The notes under the pieces: model-generated
The model's database searches: none
Told to the model about the DNA's origin: nothing
Seen by the model: the letters and a program-made list of their open reading frames with translations, nothing else
In this document: positions 11,802 to 21,929 of the stretch, one piece after another
How positions within the stretch are numbered: the first letter of the stretch is position 1
Layout: the number at the start of each line of letters is the position of its first letter
From: Fusarium oxysporum f. sp. lycopersici 4287
Lineage: Eukaryota > Ascomycota > Sordariomycetes > Hypocreales > Nectriaceae
Length of the DNA: 64,000 nt
Assembly: GCF_000149955.1 (NCBI RefSeq)
Contig: NC_031000.1
Span: forward strand, 1,957,178-2,021,177
Direction: 5' to 3'
Program-made: the position numbers and the translations under genes

Positions 11802-12546
11802 GAATATTAAGGAGCAGCAGGATCAGCGCATTGCTATGTCGTAGTCCTTGCAGCGAAGCCTGGCCCCCCAGCCGCTGCACACGCAAATATCTCAGCGCCC
11901 GCTCGTCTATACAGCGTCGCTCTTGAACCAAACGGACCGCCAGAGCGTAGCAGTCCTCCAGCCCTGGAATTGCATCGATTTGGCTCCTAACCGTCGAGAT
12001 ATTCGCGTGCGCGGCGCCGGGCACTTATCAGATGGTAGTTGTGTAATCACATACGATTTCCCGAAATTACTCCGCAAAACGACCCCACGATAAGTTCTGC
12101 TTATCAAACACGTTAATAGATAAATAAGTAGAAGAAAAGCGCTATGAGCCCGCCTGCTACTAGAGCGAGGTACTAAACTGTCTGTATATTGCTGAAAGTG
12201 GCAATTGATTCTGTGACGATGGACACGACTCGGTACGACTATGGCATTTTTATTTTATTTTTTATTTATTCAATTTTAATTACACGCCTCAACTAGCGCC
12301 AGGGAGCAGATTGCTGTGCATGATATCGGCAGATTGAACATAGGCATAAGAGGCCGAGCTTCATCGGCCGCTTAGAAAGTAGGAAGCAGTTCAAATTAAT
12401 CATCTCTTCTGCCCCAACCCCATGTTGCACACCTCACCGAACAAATAGGAGGCTGAGCGGCGTCTACTTGGACATCTGTCTGACCAACCGTGGCCGGAAG
12501 CCCGGCGAGGACATGGAGGTCTCACTGAATAGGAATTCATTTTCGA

Positions 12547-12809
12547 TATCCCTTTGAGTGCCACAGCCCTTCAGGAAGGCCACTCGCCCCACTTTGCTTA
12601 ATCATAAGGTTAGTACGTGCGGGGCACCGGAAGTTCGTAAGATATTTGCCAAGTCTGTAAGGTAGCTCTTTGTAACAATCAAAACTGCTGGGACTTTTAC
12701 CATCATACAAATTAGTATGTAGGGAGAAGTACCGTTAGTTTTTTTTATTTTAATTGGTCCTATGCCCCTGTCGTGACCCCTCTGAAGGGCTGTGGCACTC
12801 AAAGGGATA
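12547..12809. mobile_element. piggyBac-derived MITE (263 bp), inverted partner at 56548
   Basis: The ends are inverted copies: TATCCCTTTGAGTGCCACAG at the left, and the right end ends CACTCAAAGGGATA. The match extends over about 28 bp. Internally, near 12685-12714, the plus strand still encodes NCWDFYHHTN and a stop, the last zinc-ligand segment of the transposase C-terminus. This shows it arose by internal deletion of a full element. A copy of identical length lies in opposite orientation at 56548-56810. Confidence 0.85.
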
Positions 12810-12940
12810 AGAGTTCTCGCTGATGCCGGCTTTGACATTGCCACGGTAGCATGGACTGGTTCATCGGTCTCCGGATTACATTGGTTGCACAAGGCGCAGT
12901 AGGGATGGAGGAGTCGCTTTCCCGCGCAGTGATGTTGCTT

Positions 12941-13400
12941 CTAGCAGCTTTGGTTATGCATTTTTATAACATCTACAACAGCCTGGCAACGCTCATACAT
13001 TGATTCTAATAGTTTAAAAAAGAATGCATCATCAAGAGGATGCCAAGCTTCCTTGACTGCAGTTCGCAACCGGTCATAAGATTGATCATCCGGGAAGTGT
13101 TTCTCAATATTATCCGTCATCTCGTTCCACACGATCGCAATAGGGTTCAAATCCGGCGAGAAGGACAGCCATTCACTAGCTTGATGCCTCGATCTTCGAA
13201 CTCGGCGAAGAGTCCCAAGTTGTCATCCTTTGACCCTTTACCAATTAGAATTATCTCGGACCGGAGACGTGCACAAAAATGACGCGTAATTATTCCTCGT
13301 TGCACCAAATGTCATTATGAATCTTGCGGAAGTCGTCATCATTTCATGCAAAGCGGGCTAACTTCTCCAGGGTTGTTGCGCCATGGTTACATCGGGAGCA
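12941..13400 (-). pseudogene. Tc1/mariner transposase C-terminal relic (DDE_3)
   Basis: The minus strand reads FSPDLNPIAIVWNEM in the last catalytic block, followed by a helical tail with LESMYERCQAVVDV, the usual end of Tc1/mariner transposases. The SPDLNPI block is joined to upstream homologous sequence only through a frameshift near 13170. Further upstream fragments (to about 13400) contain stops. The first catalytic Asp region is not recognisable. Dead element. Confidence 0.8.
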
Positions 13401-13688
13401 GGCCATGACCTACATCAGACCAGCGAGAGAAGGCCTGTCTGGAGAACACCGCCGTGGAGATGGTCGATTCAGTTGTTCACATGCGTGACGTTGAAGCTAC
13501 GCCACTCGCCACAAGGTGAGGGCTACCGGAAATAGTTTCGCCTCAGCATCCTTGCACTGAACATCGACGAAGACCGCCAGGGGTCCTTCTTATAAAAATA
13601 ACGAGTCACCGCGGACCCTCCAATGCCTCATCATATCCACTGAATAGGGTGAAGAATTGACAATAAGGACAACATAAAGAGTAACGAA

Positions 13689-14295
13689 ATGGCGCACAAA
13701 CTACATTCTTCAATCAACTCGACAATGCAGGGCGATGACAATGTCTGGACTCAAAGGTCGCCTGTACCGTTCTTTGTGGCATTTAGCGGCGCCATTGTTT
13801 TATCCTTCATGATGTAGGCGATTCCTACCTAATTCTTTGCTTTTCACGTCTGTGCTAAGGAACAAAAGTGTCTCGTGAAAGTGAGAAGACGTCATCGCCA
13901 AGCTCAGAGGAATGTCATGGCTGCAAAACCGAAATCGAAGGATATGATATCCCTGCAGGCGCTGAACGATGCAAGTCCATCCCAGAAGTACGAGGTAAGA
14001 GACTTAGGGAGGCAGGCAACCGGGGCTTCAACGTATGCCAGCTCAGCTGAAGTCTGGTGAGCAGTTTCAAGTTAAAGTGATAATTTTCTCTACCCATGTT
14101 GATATCAGTGTTAGTGCAATCTGCCTCGAAGTGCTCGTGGATCGGGACGATGTCCGACGGTTGCAATGTCAACATGTGTTCCATTCGAGTTGCATCGACT
14201 CTTGGTTTCAGAACCGCCACGTTGACTGCCCGTTATGCAAGTCGGTTTTTATTTTGAACAGGCAAGATGATTTAAGGCTAGAGTGTGTTAGGTAA
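13689..14295 (+). CDS. Small RING-H2 membrane protein (putative E3 ligase)
   Basis: The N-terminal segment (ATG at 13689) holds one hydrophobic helix (PFFVAFSGAIVLSFMM). A following exon from 13860 encodes a basic linker ending in SSAEV. An intron at 14057-14114 (GTGAGC to TTAG, 58 nt) joins TG to T and so creates the first zinc ligand. This gives the RING-H2 finger: CAICLEVL, then HVFHSSCIDSWF, then CPLCK. The architecture resembles fungal single-helix RING-H2 ubiquitin ligases. The join between the first exon and 13860 (GTAGGC to CTAAG) is off by one base, so there may be an indel, a non-standard donor or pseudogenisation. The RING half is well supported and the N-terminal half less so. Confidence 0.62.
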
Positions 14296-15125
14296 AAGAG
14301 CTTAGAGGTGGGGTTGGGGAACTGTGTTAAAGCCTAGTAAATATTGGCTAAGTAACTAGACACGAATATGGCTTGACTGGCTGTGAGATGTGTTATATCG
14401 CAAGTATCTAATAAGGACCATGCAAATTACGGATTGGTTCAGCGACGCCTACTGCTGCATGTGGATCATTGGTCCTCACATCTGTTTACGCTGGTTCAAC
14501 TAGAGGATAGCAAAGAAGAGTGGAATGCTGCATTGTTTCGCCTTCTCTACGCATCTAAGGTGCGTCATTGCCAAAGGAAATGCCGTGTAGTCTGCAGTCA
14601 GTGCATAATTCTATGTGGTAACTCTTCGAGAGGATGATGGGAGCAATATCGAGTCAGTTACAGGAGGCAGTCAGGGAGATTAGCTTTAGCTTAGACATTG
14701 TTTGTTCCTCTATACTGCTTGCGGAAGGTCTGCAACGGTAGGGTGGTCTGGTGAAGCCACCCGCGTCGTCAGCTCGAATTGACTTGCCAGATTTCTCGGT
14801 TGGCGGAGAAGAGCAAAGGCGGAGGGTGAAGGAAGCATAATGTCGTTGGATTTCATCGGGTTAGGCGTCGATCAGTAAGGAACGGCACGCGTCGAGGAGA
14901 GGTAAATAGACTGGCACCGATGCGGTTTGATGTTATGGGGGGGCGAGAGACGTGAAAGTTAAGAAGCTACCTTCTCTTTAACCAATTTGAAGGCACTGCT
15001 CGGGGTAGCACACTAATGAAAGACCTGAGTAGTAACTCTGATTGGCCAGATTCGCTCACCAGGCCCTGACGCCTAGCAGGTTCCGGGTAAGCTGCAAGGA
15101 CGCCCGACAGCGTGGCAGATTCGAG
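14296..15125. other. Stretch with no recognised gene
   Basis: Only short, unsupported open frames occur (for example 14383-14637 plus). No domain, repeat boundary or RNA gene is recognisable. Confidence 0.35.
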
Positions 15126-15129
15126 CTTT

Positions 15130-15262
15130 CATCATATATCATGTATCAAATATATCAAATGGCATTTCAAATCCAGAGGTTTGGATTTGTTTGATTTGAA
15201 ATAAGATTTTGGCATATTTGATTGATTTGTTTGGCAGTTTGTTTGATTGCATTTGATCTGTG
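15130..15262. repeat. TTTGATT/CAAAT terminal-type array (hAT-like end)
   Basis: Dense TTTGATT, TCAAATATATCAAAT and CAAATCC/GGATTTG words form imperfect inverted arms. The texture matches the array beside the hAT relic at 8475-8550. It probably marks one end of a hAT-type element or MITE inserted upstream of DUF7703 copy 2. The partner end was not identified. Confidence 0.45.
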
Positions 15263-15745
15263 GGCAGCGCTGTTCTTGGCGAGGCAAGCCGAGTTTCATC
15301 TCAGCGAAACGCCATTGCCAAAGCCAAAGCTTACTCCCGTTCGCATCGCATGATGTGTTTTTACTGAAGTGGCTTGAGCTAGAGGCTGCACCGACCTCGA
15401 GACATGCGGACATAAATCATGTCGAATTCGGCATTACCAGCCCCCGGCCCCCCTTTTGCAAAGTTAGCCCATGCGAGGCTCACCTGGCAGCCAATGTCGT
15501 TGGGCTTGAATGACGAAGTTGCTGGTTGAGAACTTGGAGGCCAGCCAGGGTTCCCCAATGTGCCGCCGCCGGTCGGTGCTAATGGAGGGTGCCACAAGGC
15601 AAGCTCCTGATCAGTAATTCGTTTTAATACCCATCGCTAGGGCTGCGCATCCGAGCTGCATTTCTTCCAACCAAACCAAGCCCTTAATCCCTTTCTTTGC
15701 ACGACGCGCCATGGTCAGCCCGGTCGTTCCAGCTCAGCAGCCAAC

Positions 15746-16639
15746 ATGGCTGGGGAAACGGGCCCCATCACGGCATCACTACCGGTCGACATGACCATCG
15801 CCGGCTTCTTCGCGATCGCGTGCTACAACTGTGTCGAGATCCTCATCTCGCTGCTCAACCGCTTCAGGCGCCACGACGGCTTGTACTTCTGGAGCATCGT
15901 TGTCGCGACGCTAGGAATTGTGCTGCACTCGATAGTCGTTCTGCTGCGTTACTACAGCCTTGGACCGAATTTTCTACTCGCGGCTTTAACGTGCGTCGGA
16001 TGGTATGGCATGGTCACTGGACAATCTGTTGTTCTTTATTCGAGGCTGCATCTCATTGTCTCGGATAGGGCAAAGATGCGGTGGGTGCTGGTTATGATCA
16101 TCACGGATTTCTTCATCCTGCACGTTCCGGTTACGGTCCTGTTTCTTGGTAGCAACACGCGGCAGTCGAGTCGGTTTCTGCCAGCATTCAACCTTTAAGA
16201 GCGCATTCAGCTCGCATGCTTCTCCATCCAAGAGACCATCATCTCCGGCCTTTATATCTGGGAAGCATCTCGCGGTCTCAAACCCATCTTCGCCATCAGA
16301 AGGACGACGGAGCGCAAAGTCATTCGACACCTTATCATTGTCAATATTCTGGTCGTGCTCCTTGACGTCAGCCTCATTATCACTCAGTACCTGGATCAAT
16401 TTCAGATTGCGACCACATACAAGCCTGTGGTTTACAGCATCAAGCTAAAGATGGAATTCGTCGTTCTGAATAAGCTGTTGCTTCTTGTGCGGCATCGGGA
16501 ATGCAACTGTATGCAGGTTGTAGATGAACCTGGGAACGGTTTACCCCGACCGTCGTACCTCAATATGACAGAATGTCGGACGAATGAACAAGCTCCTGCG
16601 GGATTCAACGACACAGGGATCCAGCTACATCAACTCTGA
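15746..16639 (+). pseudogene. DUF7703 integral membrane protein, copy 2 (single stop)
   Basis: An intronless copy closely similar to the one at 34982 over its whole length: MAGETGPI, YNCVEILISLL, GLYFWSIV, GMVTGQSVVLYSRL, ETIISGLYIWEASRGL, TTYKPVVYSIKLKMEFV. It has about seven hydrophobic segments and a Cys-containing cytoplasmic end (RHRECNC). The TAA at 16196-16198 interrupts the frame where copy 3 has a Tyr codon (NIYERIQL against NL-stop-ERIQL). The same frame then stays open to a natural stop at 16639, so the defect is one codon. Length without it is 298 codons including the final stop. The function of the family is unknown. Confidence 0.82.
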
Positions 16640-18536
16640 AGTACTACTCTTTGACAGCCTGTTCGAGAACTTCTCCGCTCTCTGGAGATTGTTTCAAGAC
16701 ATGCTCCAAGATGAGCATGCTGGTGAAGTATTTATCCTTATTGATGCCCTGGACGAGTGCGAAAGATCCATGCGCAAGGCTCTGCTCCGTTATATGAGAA
16801 AACTGTTTCAAGCATCCTCAAAACCAACAGAACACTTCAAGTTTCTGCTAACCTGCCGGCTTGAGATAAGAGACATTGAATATGAGCTAGCCGGAATTGG
16901 CGTATTTTTGAGGATGGACTCGAGCGAAGTTAATGCCGGTCTTCCGATTACATAAACCTCAAGGGTGAGGATCTAGCGCAGAGGAAATAGTATAGCCAAA
17001 GTCTGAAAGAAGATGTCAAAAAGGCTCTAAAGAGTCGAGCCAGAGGCACCTTCCTCTGGTTGTCTTTGATGGTCAATGAGCTTGAGAGCACACCGAATTA
17101 TGAGGTTGCAGATAAACTCAAGGATCTTCCCGAGGGGCTTGACGAAACTTACACCAGGATTTTGGACGACAGCATTCCGAAGAAGAGGCGGGAGGACGCT
17201 CGATTTCTCTTACCCAGCATTGTCGCTGCGTGGCGACCCCTGACCAAAAAGGAGCTAGCGGCCTCATTCGCGTTTTGGAAGACTGGATCAGTAGTGGGTG
17301 ATCATGATCTTCATGATTACATGGACATATGTGTGTCGTGCAGCTCTATCATCTATCTTGACGTTGCTAGTAATAACGACGAGACTACAGCCAACTTCTG
17401 CCACCAATCTGTCAAAGATTTTCTACTGAAAAACCACAGTGGCTTAAGTGGACCGTGGTACCAAACGTCCTCGGATGGCGCGAACCTTCACATGTTCCAG
17501 ATGTGCTGGCGTTACTTGAGCAATGATATGTTCTTTCACGGCAGACTAGTCATCAGTCGCCGGAATAACATGCTGCTCAAAACACCGACGGAGGATCTGC
17601 AAACCCACTTGTACCGGTATTCATTCTTGGAATATGCATCCAGCGAGTGAGCGGACACGCAATAGCAAGTTATCCAGCTATATTAAAGGTCTTACAAATC
17701 GATACCGTCAGAATTCCAACATTACGCGACGCTTGGTTACTACGGACGGCTAAAAAAGGTGACGAGCAAGAGGCCATCGTCACGTTGCTAGTTCCCACCG
17801 AAGGCATCGATGTGAACTCGAAGGATGAGGATAGAAGGACGCCGCTACTATGGGTCTCCGAAAACGACCACAAGGACATCGTCAAGCTGCTGCTTGCAAG
17901 GGCAAGTGCGAATACGGAAGATACTATTGGTCGACACCATTCTCATTCGCTGCCATGAACGGATATGATACCGTCGCAATGGCAATACTTAGCCATAAAG
18001 CCATTGATGTCGACCAAAAAGGTCATTATGGTTCAACACTGTTATCAATAGCTGTACGAAATTGTCTCACACAGATAGTCAAAGTGCTGCTGGCTACTGG
18101 ACAAGTGAACTTTGACACTCAGGATTGTTTCGGAGGGACTTTATGGTAGAGGGCTAGAAGATATGGAAATACCAACATTAAACAAGCACTATATGGCTAC
18201 GCAGAGAAGAGAAGCATAGCAGTTTGTCAAAACGACGAATCTACTGCCATGAGTCTGATATCTCATGACGAGACATCCAGCCGGTGCGTTGTTTGCACTT
18301 TGACCATTCCGGAAAACGAGGTTATATACAAATGCAGAGTTTGCTACGGTGGGGATTTTGACATTTGTTCGGATTGTTATATGATTGGTGGGCGTTGTTT
18401 GGGAGACGATCATGAGTTGGCTCGAGGGAAAGACAAGGAGGAATGGGTTAGCCTCCTTAGAAATTCGGCGCGCCCTGTGGATTCCCATAGTGGCCGGCTA
18501 GCCCAATCCGGTAAGTCATTTGGTGTTTATGTTTGA
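16625..18536 (+). pseudogene. NACHT-ankyrin-ZZ NLR pseudogene, 5' truncated
   Basis: A relic of a fungal NOD-like receptor. Homology starts inside the NACHT domain, after the Walker A loop, with LWRLFQDMLQD and the Walker B segment VFILIDALDECE, then FKFLLTCRLEI. It continues through the winged-helix region (GTFLWLSLMVNEL, LPEGLDETYTRIL, LTKKELAASFA, FCHQSVKDFLL) and at least two ankyrin repeats (GIDVNSKDEDRRTPLLWVSE; DVDQKGHYGSTLLSIAVRN). It ends in a ZZ-type zinc finger at about 18285-18410 (CVVC, CRVC, DICSDC). Frame changes occur near 16940, 17648 and 17930, with an in-frame TAG at 16988-16990. The 5' boundary abuts the end of DUF7703 copy 2, so the effector domain and P-loop are missing. 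Not functional. Confidence 0.85.
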
Positions 18537-18598
18537 TATGTTCTATCTTCCCTTCTCAGCTTAGTCTTCCCGTCGCCATCGCAAACTTGTATAAATGT

Positions 18599-18680
18599 AG
18601 GTATGTATGTATGTACGTATGTACGTATGTATATTTTGCGTCCGGGGGGCCTTCGGCCCCGAAATGTCCCCTATTGGGGC
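18599..18680. repeat. GTAT microsatellite and GC hairpin
   Basis: GTATGTAT/GTACGTAT repeats at 18600-18632 are followed by a strong hairpin, GGGGCCTTCGGCCCC, near 18646. It could act in RNA as a structured end. No gene is attached to it. Confidence 0.7.
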
Positions 18681-18959
18681 ACAGGATGTGCTGAGCTAAG
18701 GAGGTCTATCTACTACGAAATGCTATTGGCTGTGGGAGGACCAGTGCTTCGCGACACGAAATTAAGATTCCCGTCAGAATGCAATTTCTGCACATTTTAC
18801 AGTTTTGACAATAAATTTGAGGACTTATCTCTATCATTCCTAATATTATCATTTGATCATTTGGTTACCTGTTTCATGAAGAAAACCCCATCTTAATTGG
18901 ACTTGAACTTCCCGTGGAAATCAGGTTTCAGTTGGAAGGCTAGGCATTTTACCTACCTG

Positions 18960-19320
18960 TGTACGACTTCTTCTTGGTGTGTTGTTTGCACCTTCAAAAT
19001 ATCTTTTCACCCAGCACTCCTGCGCAATGTAAACAACAGCACCAAAAACCCCGATAAGAAGGGCCAGTCGCGATCTCTTGTAGATAATGCGCGTCTTTGC
19101 GGCTACACCAGCAGGATTGGCGGCGCTCAATTTCGGCAGTAGGGCCAGCACAACGTTTTGTTTACCCACACGGCCACTGTCAACTTGCTTTGTCCTCTCC
19201 TCCCAATTTTGTGGTCTTCGCTAAGTGGCTCCAGAACCCATCGAAGACGACGGAAACGGCGTCGTGCACCAGCGGTAGAGTGGATATAAGTGCAATCTCA
19301 GAATCGTCGTATTGTGAAGT
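18960..19320 (-). pseudogene. PNP_UDP-type NLR effector domain relic
   Basis: Reading leftwards on the minus strand, 19315 begins EIALISTLPLVHDAVSVVFD, the N-terminal strand and helix of the nucleoside-phosphorylase-like domain found at the front of many fungal NLRs. After a frame change comes GKQNVVLALLPKLSAANPAG and then LALLIGVFGAV, matching the family's HNVVLA-LP-MGK-AA and LLVGICGG-V blocks. The glycine-rich motif is altered (FGAV). A second half-match to the ZZ finger (CVVCTFKI, plus strand near 18983) overlaps. This is a dead fragment, opposite in direction to the adjacent NACHT-ankyrin relic, perhaps a rearranged piece of the same class of gene. The region 19330-20050 shows no gene. 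Confidence 0.6.
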
Positions 19321-20056
19321 TCGTGGGGCACTCACGCCTGTGTTTGTATGTTGGTCTCAGCAGGTGGTCCAAAATACCTCGTGTACAGCGTTGGGGCCTT
19401 CACAAATATCGTATCTGTCGCGAACAGTCAATCTATTTAGGCTTGATATGTGGCAAAGAGGTAATTGGCATAGTAACTAACTGGTGAAGAGCTTCCCTGC
19501 GTCGTATCGATCGTTGTGATTGCTGGTAGCTAAGCTCGAGGTGCAGAGGGAGCTGTTGGCAGAATCTAAAGGCACTAACAAAAAGGAATAGGCCCACCAG
19601 TAGTTATCAACAGGCATGGTTCCTGGCATCGCTTCACTGATGTGAGGCTCAGGATGATCTTTCGTCTGAGCCGAAACCGTCCTTCTCCCCGGTCAAAACG
19701 GTAAATAAATCAGACCCAATGATGCATAGTTAGGAACAAGTCAATTAATGATAAAAATGCTGCGGATCTACCAACTAAATCCTAAGTATACATGGTGTAT
19801 GTAGTAAAGCCTTTGTACAGAGAACGACCTACGTCGATGGTACGAAAAATCAGGCATTAGTAAACGTCGAGGTTGTGTGCTGAGAGGATTGCGGTATTAG
19901 CAAGGTGTACCTCGAGTACCTAGCAAATATGCACCGGAAAGTGGCCTAGGATGGTTTATTTATGGCAGAGGATTTTGAGACTTTCTGCACCGTAGTTGAC
20001 AAATGATGCAGCATGGCCGCTCATGGGCTCAGGCTTTGCTGCACCGAGTGCGAGCC

Positions 20057-21277
20057 TTATGGCCGATGTGCTTCTCCAGGTTTCGGGCCGATCGAACTTG
20101 CTTTGAGTTGACGCTTCCTTTTCAGTTTGGTATAGTGCAGGCCACATGCATTGCATAGTGTCCTCGCCCCATCAGGTCCGCGGCGCCATTCAGGCGTGTC
20201 AATTCGGCTGCATTTATGGCATCTGCCAGGGCGGGCCGTACGCTACCAACATGTCAGTTTTGCGCTTTCCCCTTTTATAACCAAACTTACGGCTCGTTGC
20301 TTCTTGATTTCCGTCATGCCAAATGAAGGTTGCATAGCATTGGCAGAAATGGGCGCATGGTTCTCCTCCTTGTAAAGACACTTCATCTTCACTCCTTTAT
20401 GAGTTCGCTCGTTCTGTATCGATATTTGCACCAAGTCCTTCACATGTTCCAGAGAACGCTTGATGAGCTCCATGTTACTGAGCATATCGCTGAGTTCCGA
20501 TTCTGTCGGCAATCTTTCCGGGATAAGGTGAGTCCCGTGCTGCTCACGAGCAATTCGATTGCACGCTTCGGCACAGTGAAGAATGGTGCGGGATGAGGAA
20601 CTAATCTAGCGGTAGTTAGTGTTACCGATCTCGCATCTCAGCTTATTTCAATTCACTAGACTCAAAGAATCTTGGTAGCTCCAGCTCCCAACTTGCCCAT
20701 TAACTGGAGCGTCATATATGGCTGGAGGAGCATAATCGTGCCTGGGAGGGGTCGGATACGCGGGTAGAGGCATTTGGCGGCCAAGACGTAGTTGTCGGGG
20801 CTGATAGGTAACCGGAGCTGGAGGGGGGGGTGGCGGAGGTGGGTGCGCATACATTCCGCTGAGAGGAGGATGAGGCTCCGGTGTCTTCTGCCGCTCGGGG
20901 TGGTGATGCTGGAAAGGAATCTCCGCCTTGGCTGAGAGGCTCTGGCTGCTGTCAGAGGCAGGAAAAAGTGACGACAGGCTGGTGAAAGGTGGCCTAGGAG
21001 GATCCGAGAAGACAGGAAGAGCATGCTGTCGGAGAGGGAAGGATGAAGCCGGGAGTAGCTGCTGCAAAAATGGTTGCTTCTCGGTCTTGTGTAATGGTTG
21101 ACGAACAAGTGCGAAAGGAGGGGAAAGGCAGAAACCAGTCTGGATGCTCGAAGGAGGTCTAAAAGTATAAGGGCCTGGCTCGGTGCCTTGAATTACCTCT
21201 GAGATGGAGGGCAGCGATTGACGGTTCGGAGACTCATGGCAGTCGTCCTGCTTTCGGGGTTCAATAGAAAATACCAT
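20057..21277 (-). CDS. nsdD: NsdD-like GATA-type transcription factor
   Basis: A predicted 373-residue nuclear regulator. The exons (minus) are 21277-20657, 20605-20291 and 20242-20057. The introns, 20656-20606 (51 nt, ACTAAC branch) and 20290-20243 (48 nt, GTAAGT to GTAG), are both phase 0. Exon 1 is Pro/Ser-rich and disordered, with a proline run. Exon 2 carries the family helix region (HCAEACNRIAREQHGTHLIP, then LPTESELSDMLSNMELIKR and VKDLVQISIQNER). Exon 3 has a complete GATA finger, CHKCSRIDTPEWRRGPDGAR then TLCNAC, followed by KLKRKRQLKASSIGPKPGE as in NsdD proteins. NsdD controls sexual development and represses conidiation in Aspergillus. This copy is shorter than A. nidulans NsdD and may be a paralogue. 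No disabling mutation is seen. Additional 5' coding sequence cannot be excluded. Confidence 0.82.
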
Positions 21278-21736
21278 GCTGGAGATGCTAGCACCGCACG
21301 AGGGATGAGGATAGCCCGAGAAGAAAACGGTTGAGTTTGATAGTGAGTGGCCGATGTAGTGAGAGTTGCCGTGGCCGTGGTGGGAGGTTGCCCGATACGG
21401 TCTCTTGAGAGGACCCCTTGAGATGGACGAGTGGTATCGATGATGCTGAGAACGGTATGGTTGGGAAAGACGGATTGCTCAGAGATAGTAGCAAAATGGC
21501 CGCTCTCTGAGCGAACTGATTGTTACCATGGGGCAGGACAGACAAAATCAAGAGAGGATGCTATAGCAGCTCTTATACTGGGATTCAGATGGATTTCACT
21601 GCCTGGCAGAGACAGTCGCTTTCATAGCGGGTCCGTCAACTACCGATCTGGCCTAGTTAGACCCTGGATGGGGTCCCATGCAAGGCGAAGGTGGGGTCCG
21701 CGGAAATATCAATAGGCGAGGAAGCAAATAAACACA

Positions 21737-21929
21737 TACTTAAGGCGGCACAAGCCTCCAAGGCGGTCACGACAGGGGTATGGGATCAATCAGAGTAGGA
21801 GTCATGCCGTTACAGAAGAGTGACTCCGAATTTGATTCTATTGTGACTATCAAATCTTGTAACTCTTATGTACGTGGGGTCAAGTTGGTAATGTGACCTC
21901 TTGGAGGTTTGTGCCGCCTAAAGGGATAA
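21737..21929. mobile_element. piggyBac-type MITE (about 193 bp)
   Basis: The left end TACTTAAGGCGGCACAAGCC and the right end GTTTGTGCCGCCTAAAGGGA are inverted copies, with TTAA next to the GGCGGCAC core. GTACGTGGGGTCAAG near the right end is shared with the MITE at 4591. It lies upstream of the NsdD-like gene. Confidence 0.8.

Larger units (their letters stand above)
8960..12110 (+). mobile_element. Crypton element (tyrosine-recombinase DNA transposon), approximate limits
   Basis: A GC-rich block surrounds the recombinase gene. Outside the gene both flanks share motifs: GTGCGCGGCGCC at 9049 and 12006, CCGCAAAA-type words at 9022 and 12073, and repeated TTATC/GATAA words at 8963-9100 and 12023-12105. 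Cryptons lack long terminal inverted repeats and leave only a few duplicated bases, so exact ends cannot be fixed by eye. The shared flanking words are a plausible recombinase-binding region. Limits are approximate. Confidence 0.6.

Noticed and set aside
12602..12892. 96-residue minus-strand protein
   Set aside because: It lies mostly inside the MITE at 12547-12809 and is echoed in the inverted copy at 56548, so it is repeat sequence, not a gene.
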